From: Flavobacteriaceae bacterium
GTDB lineage: Bacteria > Bacteroidota > Bacteroidia > Flavobacteriales > Flavobacteriaceae
Length of the DNA: 59,803 nucleotides
Direction of reading: 5' to 3'
Assembly: GCA_028281065.1 (NCBI GenBank)
Contig: JANQKN010000048.1
Span: 1 to 59,803, forward strand
Shown here: positions 50,929 to 59,358 of the stretch, in pieces
How the letters are laid out: each line of letters starts with the position of its first letter
Numbering within the stretch: position 1 is the first letter of the stretch
Translations under genes and position numbers: made by a program
The notes under the pieces: model-generated
The model's database searches: none
Seen by the model: the letters and a program-made list of their open reading frames with translations, nothing else
Told to the model about the DNA's origin: nothing

Positions 50929-52657
50929 TTTATTGGATAGTGTATGCCTACAGGGAAAATACACCGATAAATACCTGATGTATACACGTAAGAGTTTGGA
51001 CGATGCCGATAACCAACGGAACTCCATTGAGTACCAGACCCAGAAAGGGATTGCCTATGCAGCGGAACACAAACTGCCGATTGCCAAGGTATCCCTCCCC
51101 GGGTTCTGTGACAAGGGGGTGGTACGCGAACACCACTCCGGTTTCAAGGAGCAGGAGGAATTTGAGATATTGGAGGATGGGAGCATACGGCAGTTCGTTG
51201 ACCGCCCCAAGTTCCTGAAACTCGTGCAACTGCTCAAACAGAAAGAACTCAAGGGGGTGATCGTCAACTGTTGGGACCGTATCAGCAGGAACGAAACCGA
51301 TGATACCCTGATCAAAAAACTGCTCAAACAGGGGATTGATTTCCACTTTGTGGAAGCCTCGTATGACAAAACGAGTGCCGGTGCACTCCACATGGATATC
51401 GACGGTATCTTCTCCCGTCACTACTCACGGACCATCGGGGAGAAGGTACGCAATGCCGCCAAAAAGCTCCGTAAGGAGGGGCGGTGCATCTATGCTGCCC
51501 CCATCGGGTACCTCGACAACGGGTCGGACAGCAAACCCTTCGACCCAGAGCGGGCACCGATCGTACGGAAACTCTTTGAACTCTATGCTACGGGGGAATG
51601 GAGCTATGGGAGCCTTGCACGGTGGGCAAACGACCAGGGGCTCACCACCAAACCCCGAAGGAGAAAACGCACCAAAGAGGAAATCCTCATGAACGTAGAT
51701 CTTGAGACCATCCCGAAGATGAACCACCCCGTTACCGCAAAGCACATTGAGAACATATTGAAAAACCCGTTTTATACGGGGATCAATATCCACAACAGCG
51801 AAACGGATGTGAGCATTGCCCACGAAGCGCTCATCCCCGGAGAACTTTTTTACAGGGTCCAACGGGCTATGGAGAAACGGACGGTTACCAAACGGTACCC
51901 CGAACAATCGGAGTTCACCTACAGGGGGCTTGTACGCTGTGCGGACTGTAGCAGGGCGTATAGCCCCTATGCAAAAAAAGCCATTACCTACTACAGTTCC
52001 CGGTGCAGGGATGGCTGTGCCAACAGCAAGAAAACCCTTTCGGAAAAAGAGATCGACAAGATGGTGCTTGGGGTGCTTGAAAGCATACATCTAACGGACT
52101 CAGAGTTACAGGAACTGGAGACCGTAGCCTATAAGGAATTGAACAGGGTTACCAACAAGAGGAATACCGAACTGGAATCGCTCCGCACCCGTCACAAACG
52201 TGCACTGGACGATCTCGACTATATCATCAGGGAACGGATATCATTTGTGCGTAACGGGATGATGACCATGCAGCAGGTAAAGGACGAGGAACACCGCCTG
52301 AAGGATGAACTTTCCTCGATCCAGCACGAAATAGGCACTTATGAGGAATCCACAAAAAAAATGCTCGAGTACGTGGTCACCTTTTCGGATCTGGTCAAAA
52401 ATCGGCTTAAGGATTTTGTAAGGTTCCAGGCGGGTGAAAAATCAGAGGTACTACGGAGCATTTTTTCCGAACTCTCCATCAAGGACGGAATCCTGAAATA
52501 CCACGCAAAACAAGGCTATGATAGACTGTTGGCTCGTTTTGCGCCCCTTCATGGGAACTCGGGCTGCCCGCATTACATCGTTTCCGAACTCTGTGAGATT
52601 TATCCGCAGGTGAAAAAGAGTATGGAGCAGCTTAGGAGGACGCCTTTTAAAGTATAG
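50921..52657 (+). CDS. Second large serine recombinase
   Basis: A 578-residue recombinase of a different subfamily from the left-end one. The nucleophile is probably Ser25 (YTRKSLDDADNQRNS), with CWDRISRNETDD and YSRTIGEKVRNAAKKLR. A recombinase domain follows, then a zinc ribbon (CADCSRAY ... CRDGCAN) and a long coiled coil (about 430-500). The ATG at 50921 is preferred to the open frame from 50855, which overlaps the small gene. It lies in the middle of the element and is followed by the AT-rich cargo. Confidence 0.9.
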   Translation: MTDLLDSVCLQGKYTDKYLMYTRKSLDDADNQRNSIEYQTQKGIAYAAEHKLPIAKVSLPGFCDKGVVREHHSGFKEQEEFEILEDGSIRQFVDRPKFLKLVQLLKQKELKGVIVNCWDRISRNETDDTLIKKLLKQGIDFHFVEASYDKTSAGALHMDIDGIFSRHYSRTIGEKVRNAAKKLRKEGRCIYAAPIGYLDNGSDSKPFDPERAPIVRKLFELYATGEWSYGSLARWANDQGLTTKPRRRKRTKEEILMNVDLETIPKMNHPVTAKHIENILKNPFYTGINIHNSETDVSIAHEALIPGELFYRVQRAMEKRTVTKRYPEQSEFTYRGLVRCADCSRAYSPYAKKAITYYSSRCRDGCANSKKTLSEKEIDKMVLGVLESIHLTDSELQELETVAYKELNRVTNKRNTELESLRTRHKRALDDLDYIIRERISFVRNGMMTMQQVKDEEHRLKDELSSIQHEIGTYEESTKKMLEYVVTFSDLVKNRLKDFVRFQAGEKSEVLRSIFSELSIKDGILKYHAKQGYDRLLARFAPLHGNSGCPHYIVSELCEIYPQVKKSMEQLRRTPFKV

Positions 52658-52662
52658 CTGTG

Positions 52663-52703
52663 AATTGTGCGGTGAGCTTTTATAAATCTTTAGTCGCACA
52701 ATT
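52663..52703. repeat. Inverted repeat at the recombinase/cargo junction
   Basis: AATTGTGCG (52663-52671) and CGCACAATT (52695-52703), a perfect 9-bp pair 23 bases apart, starting 5 bases after the recombinase stop. Either a terminator stem or the edge of an inserted segment. Confidence 0.5.
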
Positions 52704-52720
52704 GTTTTGGTTTTAGAGCA

Positions 52721-52915
52721 CTAGGTAATTAGATACTGAATAACCGAATTAGGATCTATCCATAATTTCACAAGTGCCCCACTTGAACCCATTTTAATAA
52801 GATTTACTCTTTTCTGTGGTGATATAATAAATGATTCTCCTGAATTTATAAAAATTTGAGTTGGTTTAATGTTAGTAAATTCTTGATTTCTCTCCGTTAC
52901 AGCTATTGCAAATTC
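52721..52915 (-). pseudogene. C-terminal remnant of an unidentified gene
   Basis: A 64-codon open frame with no start codon at its 5' end (first ATG at codon 42). The translation has protein-like texture (KPTQIFINSGESFIISPQK, MGSSGALVKLWIDPNS). It lies in the 334-bp space between the recombinase and the glycosylase gene, which otherwise has no gene. It looks like the 3' end of a gene cut off by cargo exchange, but a chance open frame in AT-rich DNA cannot be excluded. Confidence 0.35.
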
Positions 52916-52991
52916 CTATAAATCGGACGTATTTTTGTTATACAGAATAATTTATTTTTCACGAGAATAAATCTAAGTAATTTTTCCCATA

Positions 52992-53627
52992 ATGTCTAAC
53001 CATACTCTTACAGCTAAAGCTATAGGTCATCTAAAAAAAGATGAGATACTAAGAAAATTAATTGATGAAATAGGAATTATTGAGCTTGGAGTTCCAAACC
53101 CAGAGAACAGTTTTAAAAGTCTTGTAGAAATAATTGTCGGGCAACAATTGTCGGTAAAAGCTGCAAAATCAATAACAGAAAGAATACATGGTAAGTTTGG
53201 TGAAAATTATGATGCGTTAGATTTTATCAACTCCGATTTAAATGAATTGCGACAAATAGGAATATCAAGTCAAAAAGGATCTTATATTCTGAATTTGGCT
53301 GAATGTGTTAATGAGAATCAAATAAAATTCGAATCACTCAAGGAATTACAGAATGAAGAAGTAATAGATTACCTTACAGTAATTAAAGGAATCGGAGTAT
53401 GGTCAGCTAAAATGTTTTTAATTTCAGTAATGAAACGTACGAACATTTTTCCTTTGGAGGATCATACCTTCAAAAACCAATTGATAAAACTATACAATCT
53501 AGATGAAAATAATTATAAGAAAGAAATAACTAGATTGAATCACTTTTGGAATCCATATCAAACATTCGCCGCAAAATATATGTGGAAATCTAAAGACAAA
53601 AAGGTAGTGGTTGGCAAAACTCAATAA
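52992..53627 (+). CDS. AlkA-type HhH DNA glycosylase
   Basis: A 211-residue base-excision glycosylase of the HhH-GPD superfamily. It has SLVEIIVGQQLSVKAAKSI (start of the HhH core), the hairpin TVIKGIGVWSAKMFL and the catalytic Asp in PLEDHTFKNQ. There is no Cys cluster, as in AlkA. It precedes the cytosine methyltransferase by 13 bp in an AT-rich cassette, so it may repair T:G mismatches from deaminated 5-methylcytosine or alkylated bases; this is inferred from context. Confidence 0.85.
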   Translation: MSNHTLTAKAIGHLKKDEILRKLIDEIGIIELGVPNPENSFKSLVEIIVGQQLSVKAAKSITERIHGKFGENYDALDFINSDLNELRQIGISSQKGSYILNLAECVNENQIKFESLKELQNEEVIDYLTVIKGIGVWSAKMFLISVMKRTNIFPLEDHTFKNQLIKLYNLDENNYKKEITRLNHFWNPYQTFAAKYMWKSKDKKVVVGKTQ

Positions 53628-53640
53628 ATTTAAAAATGGT

Positions 53641-54600
53641 ATGACAGAAAATTTAAGGATAATAGACTTATTTGCTGGAATCGGTGGAATTCGTTTAGGG
53701 TTTGAAAAGCTTGGGGCTAAATGTGTCTTTTCCTCGGAATGGGATAAACATGCACAAGACATGTATGAGGCTAACTTCGGAGAAAGGCCTTTTGGAGATA
53801 TTAACAATATTTCCCCTTCAGAAATTCCAGATCATGATTTTCTATTAGCAGGCTTTCCCTGTCAACCATTTAGTATAGCTGGTAAGCAACTTGGGTTTGC
53901 GGATACGCGAGGGACTTTGTTCTTTAATATTGAAAGTATTCTACGGGAAAAGAAACCTTATGGTTTTTTATTAGAAAATGTACGTAGATTAACAACGCAC
54001 GACAAAGGTAGAACTTTCAAAGTAATCCTTGAAAAGCTAAATGCCTTGGGATATACAGTCTATTTCAAGGTTCTTAACTCACTTAATTATGGGATCCCGC
54101 AAAAAAGAGAAAGAATTTATATAGTTGGATTTAGGGAACCTATTCATTATCGATTCCCTGAACCTATCTCTCGATATAAACCGCTGATAGAGTTTTTAGA
54201 CAATGATACGGACGTACCTGATAAATACTTTGTCAGTAAGGCCATAAAGGAAAAGAGGATGCAAAAGGTTAAACCTAATCCTCCTTATCCAGGAATATGG
54301 CATGAAAACATTGGGGGTAACATTTCAGCTTTACCATATTCTTGTGCATTGAGGGCTGGAGGGAGTTATAATTATCTGCTGGTAAATGGTATTAGGCGTC
54401 TTACAGGAAGGGAAATGCTTAGACTTCAGGGTTTTCCAGAGGATTTTATAATAAATGTATCGTATACACAAGTCAGAAAGATTGCTGGAAATTCAGTTAC
54501 AGTACCCGTAATTGAAATGATTGCTAAAGAGATAATGAACTCGTTAAAAAATAAACAACCAAAAGTTGATGCAAAACAACTGGAATTTAGTCTGAAATAA
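53641..54600 (+). CDS. DNA (cytosine-5) methyltransferase of a HaeII-like system
   Basis: A 319-residue C5-methyltransferase. SAM site DLFAGIGGIRLGF (residues 9-21), catalytic PC motif GFPCQPFSIAG (Cys74), ENVRRL (motif VI), KRERIYIVGF (motif VIII) and the C-terminal GNSVTVPVI (motif X) are in order. The target-recognition region is short. The ATG at 53641 is preferred over the TTG at 53611. The stop overlaps the restriction gene start (TAATG), a common layout in restriction-modification operons. Confidence 0.93.
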   Translation: MTENLRIIDLFAGIGGIRLGFEKLGAKCVFSSEWDKHAQDMYEANFGERPFGDINNISPSEIPDHDFLLAGFPCQPFSIAGKQLGFADTRGTLFFNIESILREKKPYGFLLENVRRLTTHDKGRTFKVILEKLNALGYTVYFKVLNSLNYGIPQKRERIYIVGFREPIHYRFPEPISRYKPLIEFLDNDTDVPDKYFVSKAIKEKRMQKVKPNPPYPGIWHENIGGNISALPYSCALRAGGSYNYLLVNGIRRLTGREMLRLQGFPEDFIINVSYTQVRKIAGNSVTVPVIEMIAKEIMNSLKNKQPKVDAKQLEFSLK

Positions 54601-55643
54601 TGGATTTAAACAAGGCAATAGAATCATTAGATAAAATAATAAAAAAATCACGTGTCCATCTTTATAAGCCTATTCAGATAGCGGAGATACTTCATAGAGA
54701 TAGAGTCAATCAGGATATTGACCCTATGGATTTAGAAACTTACAGGACCAAATCGAAGAAGTGGCGGGACATAGTTTGCTTAAGATTTTTAGGTAGGGTA
54801 AGTACGTCGTCTGCTAAATATCAGGATGACGTTTTCAGCGAAACAGCCGTGCCTCCTCTCGCCATTGCAACTTTAAGCCAAGAAAACAGAAAGACTGGTG
54901 GTAGAATAGAGGCATATATTTATACAAAGTTTAAAGAACGATATAGTCAAATGTCCTCTGCTCTAAATTACACCAAGAAACATGGTAGAGGTACTTTTAA
55001 TTTACTAGAGTTTCTTGATTTGTTCTGGAAAGAACCCGGTCTTCGTAGAAGCATTGACAAGATATATGAAATAATAGTGTATTCACTTTTTTCTGTTGTA
55101 GTGGACGAACTTAATGTTGAAATTGAGGTTAGTATTGATCCTTCAAAGATTGGATTGTTAAGGGAGTTTGAAGTATTCGCTGAAAAAGTAATCTGTATAA
55201 CCCCAGACAGTTTAAGTAATCGTACTAAAGCTTCTATTAATAGAGTTGGAGTCACAAACGCTGCAGATAGGGGGCTTGATATGTGGGCTAATTTTGGGCC
55301 AGCTATCCAAATCAAGCATTTGTCATTAGATGAGAATATCGCTCACGAAATTGTGTCTACAGTCACATCAGATAAGATAGTTATAGTATGTAAAGATTCT
55401 GACAAATTTTCTATCGAGAGTTTATTTGGTCAATTAGGGTGGATGTCTAGAATTCAAAGTATTGTATCGGAAAGTGAGTTGGTGTCATGGTACGAAAAAG
55501 CATTGAGAGGTTCCTTTTCGGAATCTATTGGTCCTAAATTGATAAAATCTATTAGCGATGAAATTGTTCTAGAATTTCCTTCGTCCGACGATACCGATTT
55601 TATGGAGTTTTTCAATACAAGAGGATACGATAAATTTCTGTAG
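54600..55643 (+). CDS. HaeII-family restriction endonuclease
   Basis: A 347-residue protein that I recognise as similar to HaeII, which cuts RGCGC^Y. The opening (LNKAIESLDKIIKKSRVHLYKPIQIAEIL, cited in part) and KKWRDIVCLRFLGRVSTSSAKYQDD are characteristic. No classical nuclease motif can be assigned by eye. Pairing with a C5-methyltransferase one base upstream supports the call; the actual recognition site is not verified. Confidence 0.82.
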   Translation: MDLNKAIESLDKIIKKSRVHLYKPIQIAEILHRDRVNQDIDPMDLETYRTKSKKWRDIVCLRFLGRVSTSSAKYQDDVFSETAVPPLAIATLSQENRKTGGRIEAYIYTKFKERYSQMSSALNYTKKHGRGTFNLLEFLDLFWKEPGLRRSIDKIYEIIVYSLFSVVVDELNVEIEVSIDPSKIGLLREFEVFAEKVICITPDSLSNRTKASINRVGVTNAADRGLDMWANFGPAIQIKHLSLDENIAHEIVSTVTSDKIVIVCKDSDKFSIESLFGQLGWMSRIQSIVSESELVSWYEKALRGSFSESIGPKLIKSISDEIVLEFPSSDDTDFMEFFNTRGYDKFL

Positions 55644-55656
55644 TTTCTACTGATAA

Positions 55657-56193
55657 ATGGAATCACCTTATATTATTGATATCCTCAAGTCTTATGAATA
55701 CAATGAAGACTCCAATACATTGAAACTTTTTGATGATTTAGTTCAAGTAAGGAAAAGAAAATTCTATTTGAAAAGTGAATTTATTAAGGTTTTAAAATGG
55801 AAATCACCTAGACCACTAAAGTATTACAAAGAAAACCCAGAAGAATATATTGAAGAAGTTACTCGGCTTGCATTGAATCAATCAAATGATAAGCTGAAGA
55901 TTCATATTTTGACAGCACTAAATGGTGTTAGCTATCCTGCAGCATCAACATTGTTAATGTTTTATGATATGGAATCTTATCCAGTAATAGATATAAGAGT
56001 TTGGAAGCTACTTTACGAATTTAATCTTGTTAAAAATAATCAGAGGGGCCAAAACTTCACCATTAATCAATGGAGTGAATATTTATCAGTTTTAAGAGAC
56101 CTTTCAAATAAAATGGAGTTTTCAGTTAGAAAAACCGAAAAAGTTTTATTCGATTTTCATAAAAAAGAGCGACCTGACAAGCTCTATTCATGA
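55657..56193 (+). CDS. HhH DNA-glycosylase-like protein
   Basis: A 178-residue protein with a helix-hairpin-helix-like core ALNGVSYPAASTLLMFYD and an adjoining YPVIDIRVWKLLYEF, where the Asp sits as the catalytic Asp does in OGG/MutY-type glycosylases. N-terminal residues (1-75) are helical. There is no iron-sulfur loop. Third gene of the cassette after the HaeII-like pair (13-bp gap), so the restriction-modification genes lie between two glycosylase-like genes. Could instead be a DNA-binding regulator. Confidence 0.6.
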   Translation: MESPYIIDILKSYEYNEDSNTLKLFDDLVQVRKRKFYLKSEFIKVLKWKSPRPLKYYKENPEEYIEEVTRLALNQSNDKLKIHILTALNGVSYPAASTLLMFYDMESYPVIDIRVWKLLYEFNLVKNNQRGQNFTINQWSEYLSVLRDLSNKMEFSVRKTEKVLFDFHKKERPDKLYS

Positions 56194-56235
56194 TTTCGTA
56201 TCGATGAGTAAAATTAACTTTTTTACAGATTGGGC

Positions 56236-56256
56236 TTGAAAAACCCGTATACTGCA
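56236..56256 (+). promoter_or_regulatory. Element box, copy 4 (second VirD4-like ATPase)
   Basis: TTGAAAAACCCGTATACTGC, 33 bases before the ATG at 56289, the same spacing as copy 3. It marks the return from AT-rich cargo to element backbone. Confidence 0.6.
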
Positions 56257-56288
56257 AAACCTTGTACATACTCTACACTGGGTATGCC

Positions 56289-57485
56289 ATGAAGAAACAT
56301 CCAAGATGGAATAACAAACCATCCCGAAGGAATCCCCACATTAGTTACATAGGCCAGACCAACTTCCGCAATGACGGGAAGGAGTTTGGTATTTTCCAGA
56401 AGGACCGTTTGATGCACATGTACATCTTGGGAAAGACCGGGACTGGAAAGACGACTTTGCTCCAGAACTTGATCAAGCAGGATATCTACCGCCACCGTGG
56501 GATCACCCTCTTTGATGTACACGGTGACCTTATCAAAAACATTGTTCCATTTGTTACCCACTACCAGAGACAAGGAGATCTGGTTCACTTGGATGTGTCC
56601 GATCCAAAGATAGATATTGGGTACAACCCCCTCCGAAAGGTGAGTTACGGTAAACGTTCGCTTGTCTGTTCGGGTATCTTGGAGGTTTTGGAAAGGCTCT
56701 GGGGGAAGTCTTCGTGGGGGTCGAAGATGGAGCATATATTGCGGATGGTGATCCTCAGCTTGCTTGACCAGCCCTCTGTTGATTTTTCGGATATCCTAAG
56801 GATGCTGGGTGATGAATCATATCGGTATAGTTGCCAGAAGCATATTGTCAATGAAGATATCCGGAAGTTTTGGGAACACGAGTTTAGTAAGTATACCAAG
56901 ACCGACCTGCTGCCGGTCTACAACAAGATCGGTGGGTTTCTGGCACACCCCATTGTCCGCAAGGTCCTGGTAGGGAATCCAAAGCAGATCTCGCTACGGC
57001 AGATCATGGATGGAAAACGCATCCTGGTCTTGGACTTTTCCAAGGGGGTGTTGGGGATGGATGCAGCCCACATCCTATCGTCACTCTTCCTCTCATCCCT
57101 TGCCTCGGCAGCCTTTAGCCGTATAAGTGTTCCAGAAGAAAAGCGTACCATGCACTTCATCTACCTGGACGAGTTCCACAACTACACGAACTCGTCCTTG
57201 GTCCACATGCTCTCGGAATTGAGGAAGTTCAAGGTAGGGCTCGTTATGGCCCACCAATACAAGGACCAGCTTACCCCAGAGATTCGCAGTGCCATTCTGG
57301 GGAACGTGGGGACGATCATCTGCTTCCGCTTGGGACAGGCCGATGCCCGTTACATGGAGAAGGAATTCTACCCAGTCTTTACCACCATCGATTTTATTTC
57401 CCTTGAGAATTTCGATATCTACCTCAGGTTGATGATCCGTGGGAAACCTTCGAGGCCCTTTTCCGCTACGACACTTCCGTTCTGA
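56289..57485 (+). CDS. VirD4/TraG-like ATPase, short form
   Basis: A 398-residue P-loop ATPase. Walker A is GKTGTGKTT (residues 48-56), with the FDVHGDLIKNI strand and Walker B IYLDEFHNY (near 290). MAHQYKDQL and ICFRLGQADARYME parallel the large ATPase at 44463-47522, but the N-terminal region and the nuclease-like tail are missing. It has no membrane helix. A coupling protein or DNA pump for the element is likely. The ATG at 56289 is preferred because earlier in-frame codons cross the promoter box. Confidence 0.82.
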   Translation: MKKHPRWNNKPSRRNPHISYIGQTNFRNDGKEFGIFQKDRLMHMYILGKTGTGKTTLLQNLIKQDIYRHRGITLFDVHGDLIKNIVPFVTHYQRQGDLVHLDVSDPKIDIGYNPLRKVSYGKRSLVCSGILEVLERLWGKSSWGSKMEHILRMVILSLLDQPSVDFSDILRMLGDESYRYSCQKHIVNEDIRKFWEHEFSKYTKTDLLPVYNKIGGFLAHPIVRKVLVGNPKQISLRQIMDGKRILVLDFSKGVLGMDAAHILSSLFLSSLASAAFSRISVPEEKRTMHFIYLDEFHNYTNSSLVHMLSELRKFKVGLVMAHQYKDQLTPEIRSAILGNVGTIICFRLGQADARYMEKEFYPVFTTIDFISLENFDIYLRLMIRGKPSRPFSATTLPF

Positions 57486-57509
57486 GCCTTCGTAAGGTAT
57501 ACTGTCTGT

Positions 57510-58022
57510 ATGAACCTCGCCTTTATTGATGGACAGAACCTGTACATGGGGACCATGTCCAGTGATAACCCATGGAAAGTGGATTTGTTCCGGTTTAGGG
57601 TATACCTAGGGAAAAAATACGGTGTCTCGAAAGCATACTATTTTCTTGGTTTTGTTCAGGAGGATAACCAGGAATTGTACGAACTGATACAGGAAGCAGG
57701 TTTTATCCTGGTGTTCAGGCAGCACAACCCTGCCATGTTCGGCAAGAAGAAAGGGAACGTGGATACCGATATCGTTTTCAACATAATGAAAAAGATGTTA
57801 AGGGGCGGGGGGTTCGATAAGATTGTTTTGGTATCCGGTGATGGGGATTACAAAATCTTAGTCGACTTCCTTATTGAAGAGGGGCGGTTTGCTAAAATCC
57901 TCTTTCCCAACAGAAGGGCTTCATCCCTCTATAGGGATATCGGTTCGGAATACTACGATTATCTGGACAACGGTGATATAAAAAGGAAAGTTGCAAAAGA
58001 AAAGGGCTCCTTAGGTAGTTAG
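57510..58022 (+). CDS. NYN-domain protein (PIN-like nuclease fold)
   Basis: A 170-residue NYN/LabA-type protein. It opens NLAFIDGQNLYMGT (first acidic residue) and contains KKGNVDTDIVFNIM and VLVSGDGDYKILVDFL, the three acidic clusters of the fold. Such proteins are candidate RNases; in mobile elements some act in defence or toxin roles, which is not shown here. A GGTATACTGTCTG string just before the ATG is a degenerate version of the element box. Confidence 0.85.
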   Translation: MNLAFIDGQNLYMGTMSSDNPWKVDLFRFRVYLGKKYGVSKAYYFLGFVQEDNQELYELIQEAGFILVFRQHNPAMFGKKKGNVDTDIVFNIMKKMLRGGGFDKIVLVSGDGDYKILVDFLIEEGRFAKILFPNRRASSLYRDIGSEYYDYLDNGDIKRKVAKEKGSLGS

Positions 58023-58099
58023 CCGTTCGGATCCCTTTTCGTCGTAATGTACCCTTACCATAGCAGAATTTGCGTTCAAATCCAAGCTATAAAGGGTAG

Positions 58100-58108
58100 T
58101 TATCCACA
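58100..58108 (+). other. Perfect DnaA-box sequence
   Basis: TTATCCACA, the full DnaA-box consensus, in the 438-bp gap after the NYN gene. A near copy is TTATCCACG at 50009. It may be part of an origin, or chance. Confidence 0.3.
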
Positions 58109-58135
58109 GTTTTGAAATATCAGTTTCTGACACAT

Positions 58136-58167
58136 AGACCACAATTCCATATTGTGGTCTTTTCGTT
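58136..58167 (+). terminator. Terminator after the NYN gene
   Basis: AGACCACAAT (58136-58145), loop TCCAT, ATTGTGGTCT (58151-58160), then TTTCGTTC: a 10-bp perfect stem 110 bp after the NYN stop. The rest of this 438-bp gap holds only the DnaA-box sequence and the next promoter box. Confidence 0.8.
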
Positions 58168-58342
58168 CGTCATGTATATCATGCCACTTATCACCCCTCA
58201 AATACCACTCCCCACGTTTGTATGGCTGCCTGCAAACCCGATGTTACTTTTTCCTTCACAAATCAATAGAACAGTATGATATGAAACGAAGTTCCACAAT
58301 CCCCATTGGTCCTGTTTGGGCTTTTTGGTTGTGTATTGCGAT

Positions 58343-58362
58343 GGTTAAAAACCGTATAATGC
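58343..58362 (+). promoter_or_regulatory. Element box, copy 5 (Dam methyltransferase unit)
   Basis: GGTTAAAAACCGTATAATGC, identical at 19 of 20 positions to copy 3. About 100 bases before the methyltransferase ATG. Confidence 0.7.
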
Positions 58363-58460
58363 GGATTTTTTTGATTCCGTCACACTACAAAGCAAGACCG
58401 CACTTTACAACCAAATACCCGAAAACCAATTTACAAGCACCCAATACCCAATAGAGAATC

Positions 58461-59249
58461 ATGAAAACCCCAATACCATACTACGGCGGCAAGCAGGGTA
58501 TGCTGCGGCACATCCTCCCCCTGATACCCGAGCACAGGATATACACCGAAGCCTTTTTCGGGGGTGGTGCCGTCTTCTTTGCCAAGCCCCCATCGGAGGC
58601 AGAAACCATCAACGATACCAACAGCATGGCGGTGAACTTCTACGAAGTTGCCAAGACCGATTTCGATTCGCTAAAAGCGAAGGTTGAAAACACCCTTTTC
58701 TCAAGGACTACTTATAGCGTGGCCTGGGCGGTCTACAGGGCACCGCACCTCTTTGATAAGCTGCAACAGGCCTGGGCCTTCTACATAGCCACCACGATGG
58801 GTTTTGCCACAACCATTGGCTCATGGGGTTACGACAAGTACGGAACAAGGGTCAAGTCCTTTGTCAATAGAAAGATTGCATTCGGCGAAAGCATCCCCAA
58901 GCGGCTGGAGAACGCACAGATCGAGTGCAACGATGCCTGCAAAGTCATTGCAAGCCGTGATGCCGAGGATGCCTTCCACTATGTTGACCCACCGTATGTC
59001 GGGACTTACCTAGGCCACTACAAGGGATATACGAAAGAGGATTTTAAAAGACTCCTTGACTGCCTCTCTGAGGCCAAGGGTAGGTTCCTTCTGTCTTCCT
59101 TCCCATCTGAAATCCTAAAAGAATACACCGAAAAGAACGGATGGCACAGCCGATCCTTCGAAAAGCCGCTTTCGGCAAGGAAGGTCGGGGCGGGGACGAC
59201 CCGTACCTCCAAGAAGACCGAAGTGTTGACAGCCAACTACCCGATCTGA
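58461..59249 (+). CDS. D12-class DNA adenine methyltransferase
   Basis: A 262-residue Dam-type N6-adenine methyltransferase. SAM-binding motifs are PYYGGKQGML (residues 6-15) and TEAFFGGGAVFF, and the catalytic DPPY is in YVDPPYVGTYLGHY (near residue 180). No endonuclease gene adjoins it, so it is an orphan methylase of the kind used by phages and conjugative elements against host restriction or for regulation. High G+C codon use fits the element backbone. Confidence 0.9.
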   Translation: MKTPIPYYGGKQGMLRHILPLIPEHRIYTEAFFGGGAVFFAKPPSEAETINDTNSMAVNFYEVAKTDFDSLKAKVENTLFSRTTYSVAWAVYRAPHLFDKLQQAWAFYIATTMGFATTIGSWGYDKYGTRVKSFVNRKIAFGESIPKRLENAQIECNDACKVIASRDAEDAFHYVDPPYVGTYLGHYKGYTKEDFKRLLDCLSEAKGRFLLSSFPSEILKEYTEKNGWHSRSFEKPLSARKVGAGTTRTSKKTEVLTANYPI

Positions 59250-59358
59250 ACCACCCGAGAACAAAAAAAAGAAAAACAGCCGTGAAACCACCCCCACCCC
59301 AAAAGGGGGAACGCCCCCATTAAAAGGAAAACCAACATATAACCAATAACAATTCAAT

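Noticed and set aside
53611-53640. Upstream TTG start for the cytosine methyltransferase
   Set aside because: It overlaps the glycosylase gene, and the family N-terminus begins at the ATG 53641.
58152-58454. 100-codon frame between the NYN and Dam genes
   Set aside because: It begins inside the terminator, crosses the element box and has low-complexity, unlikely composition.
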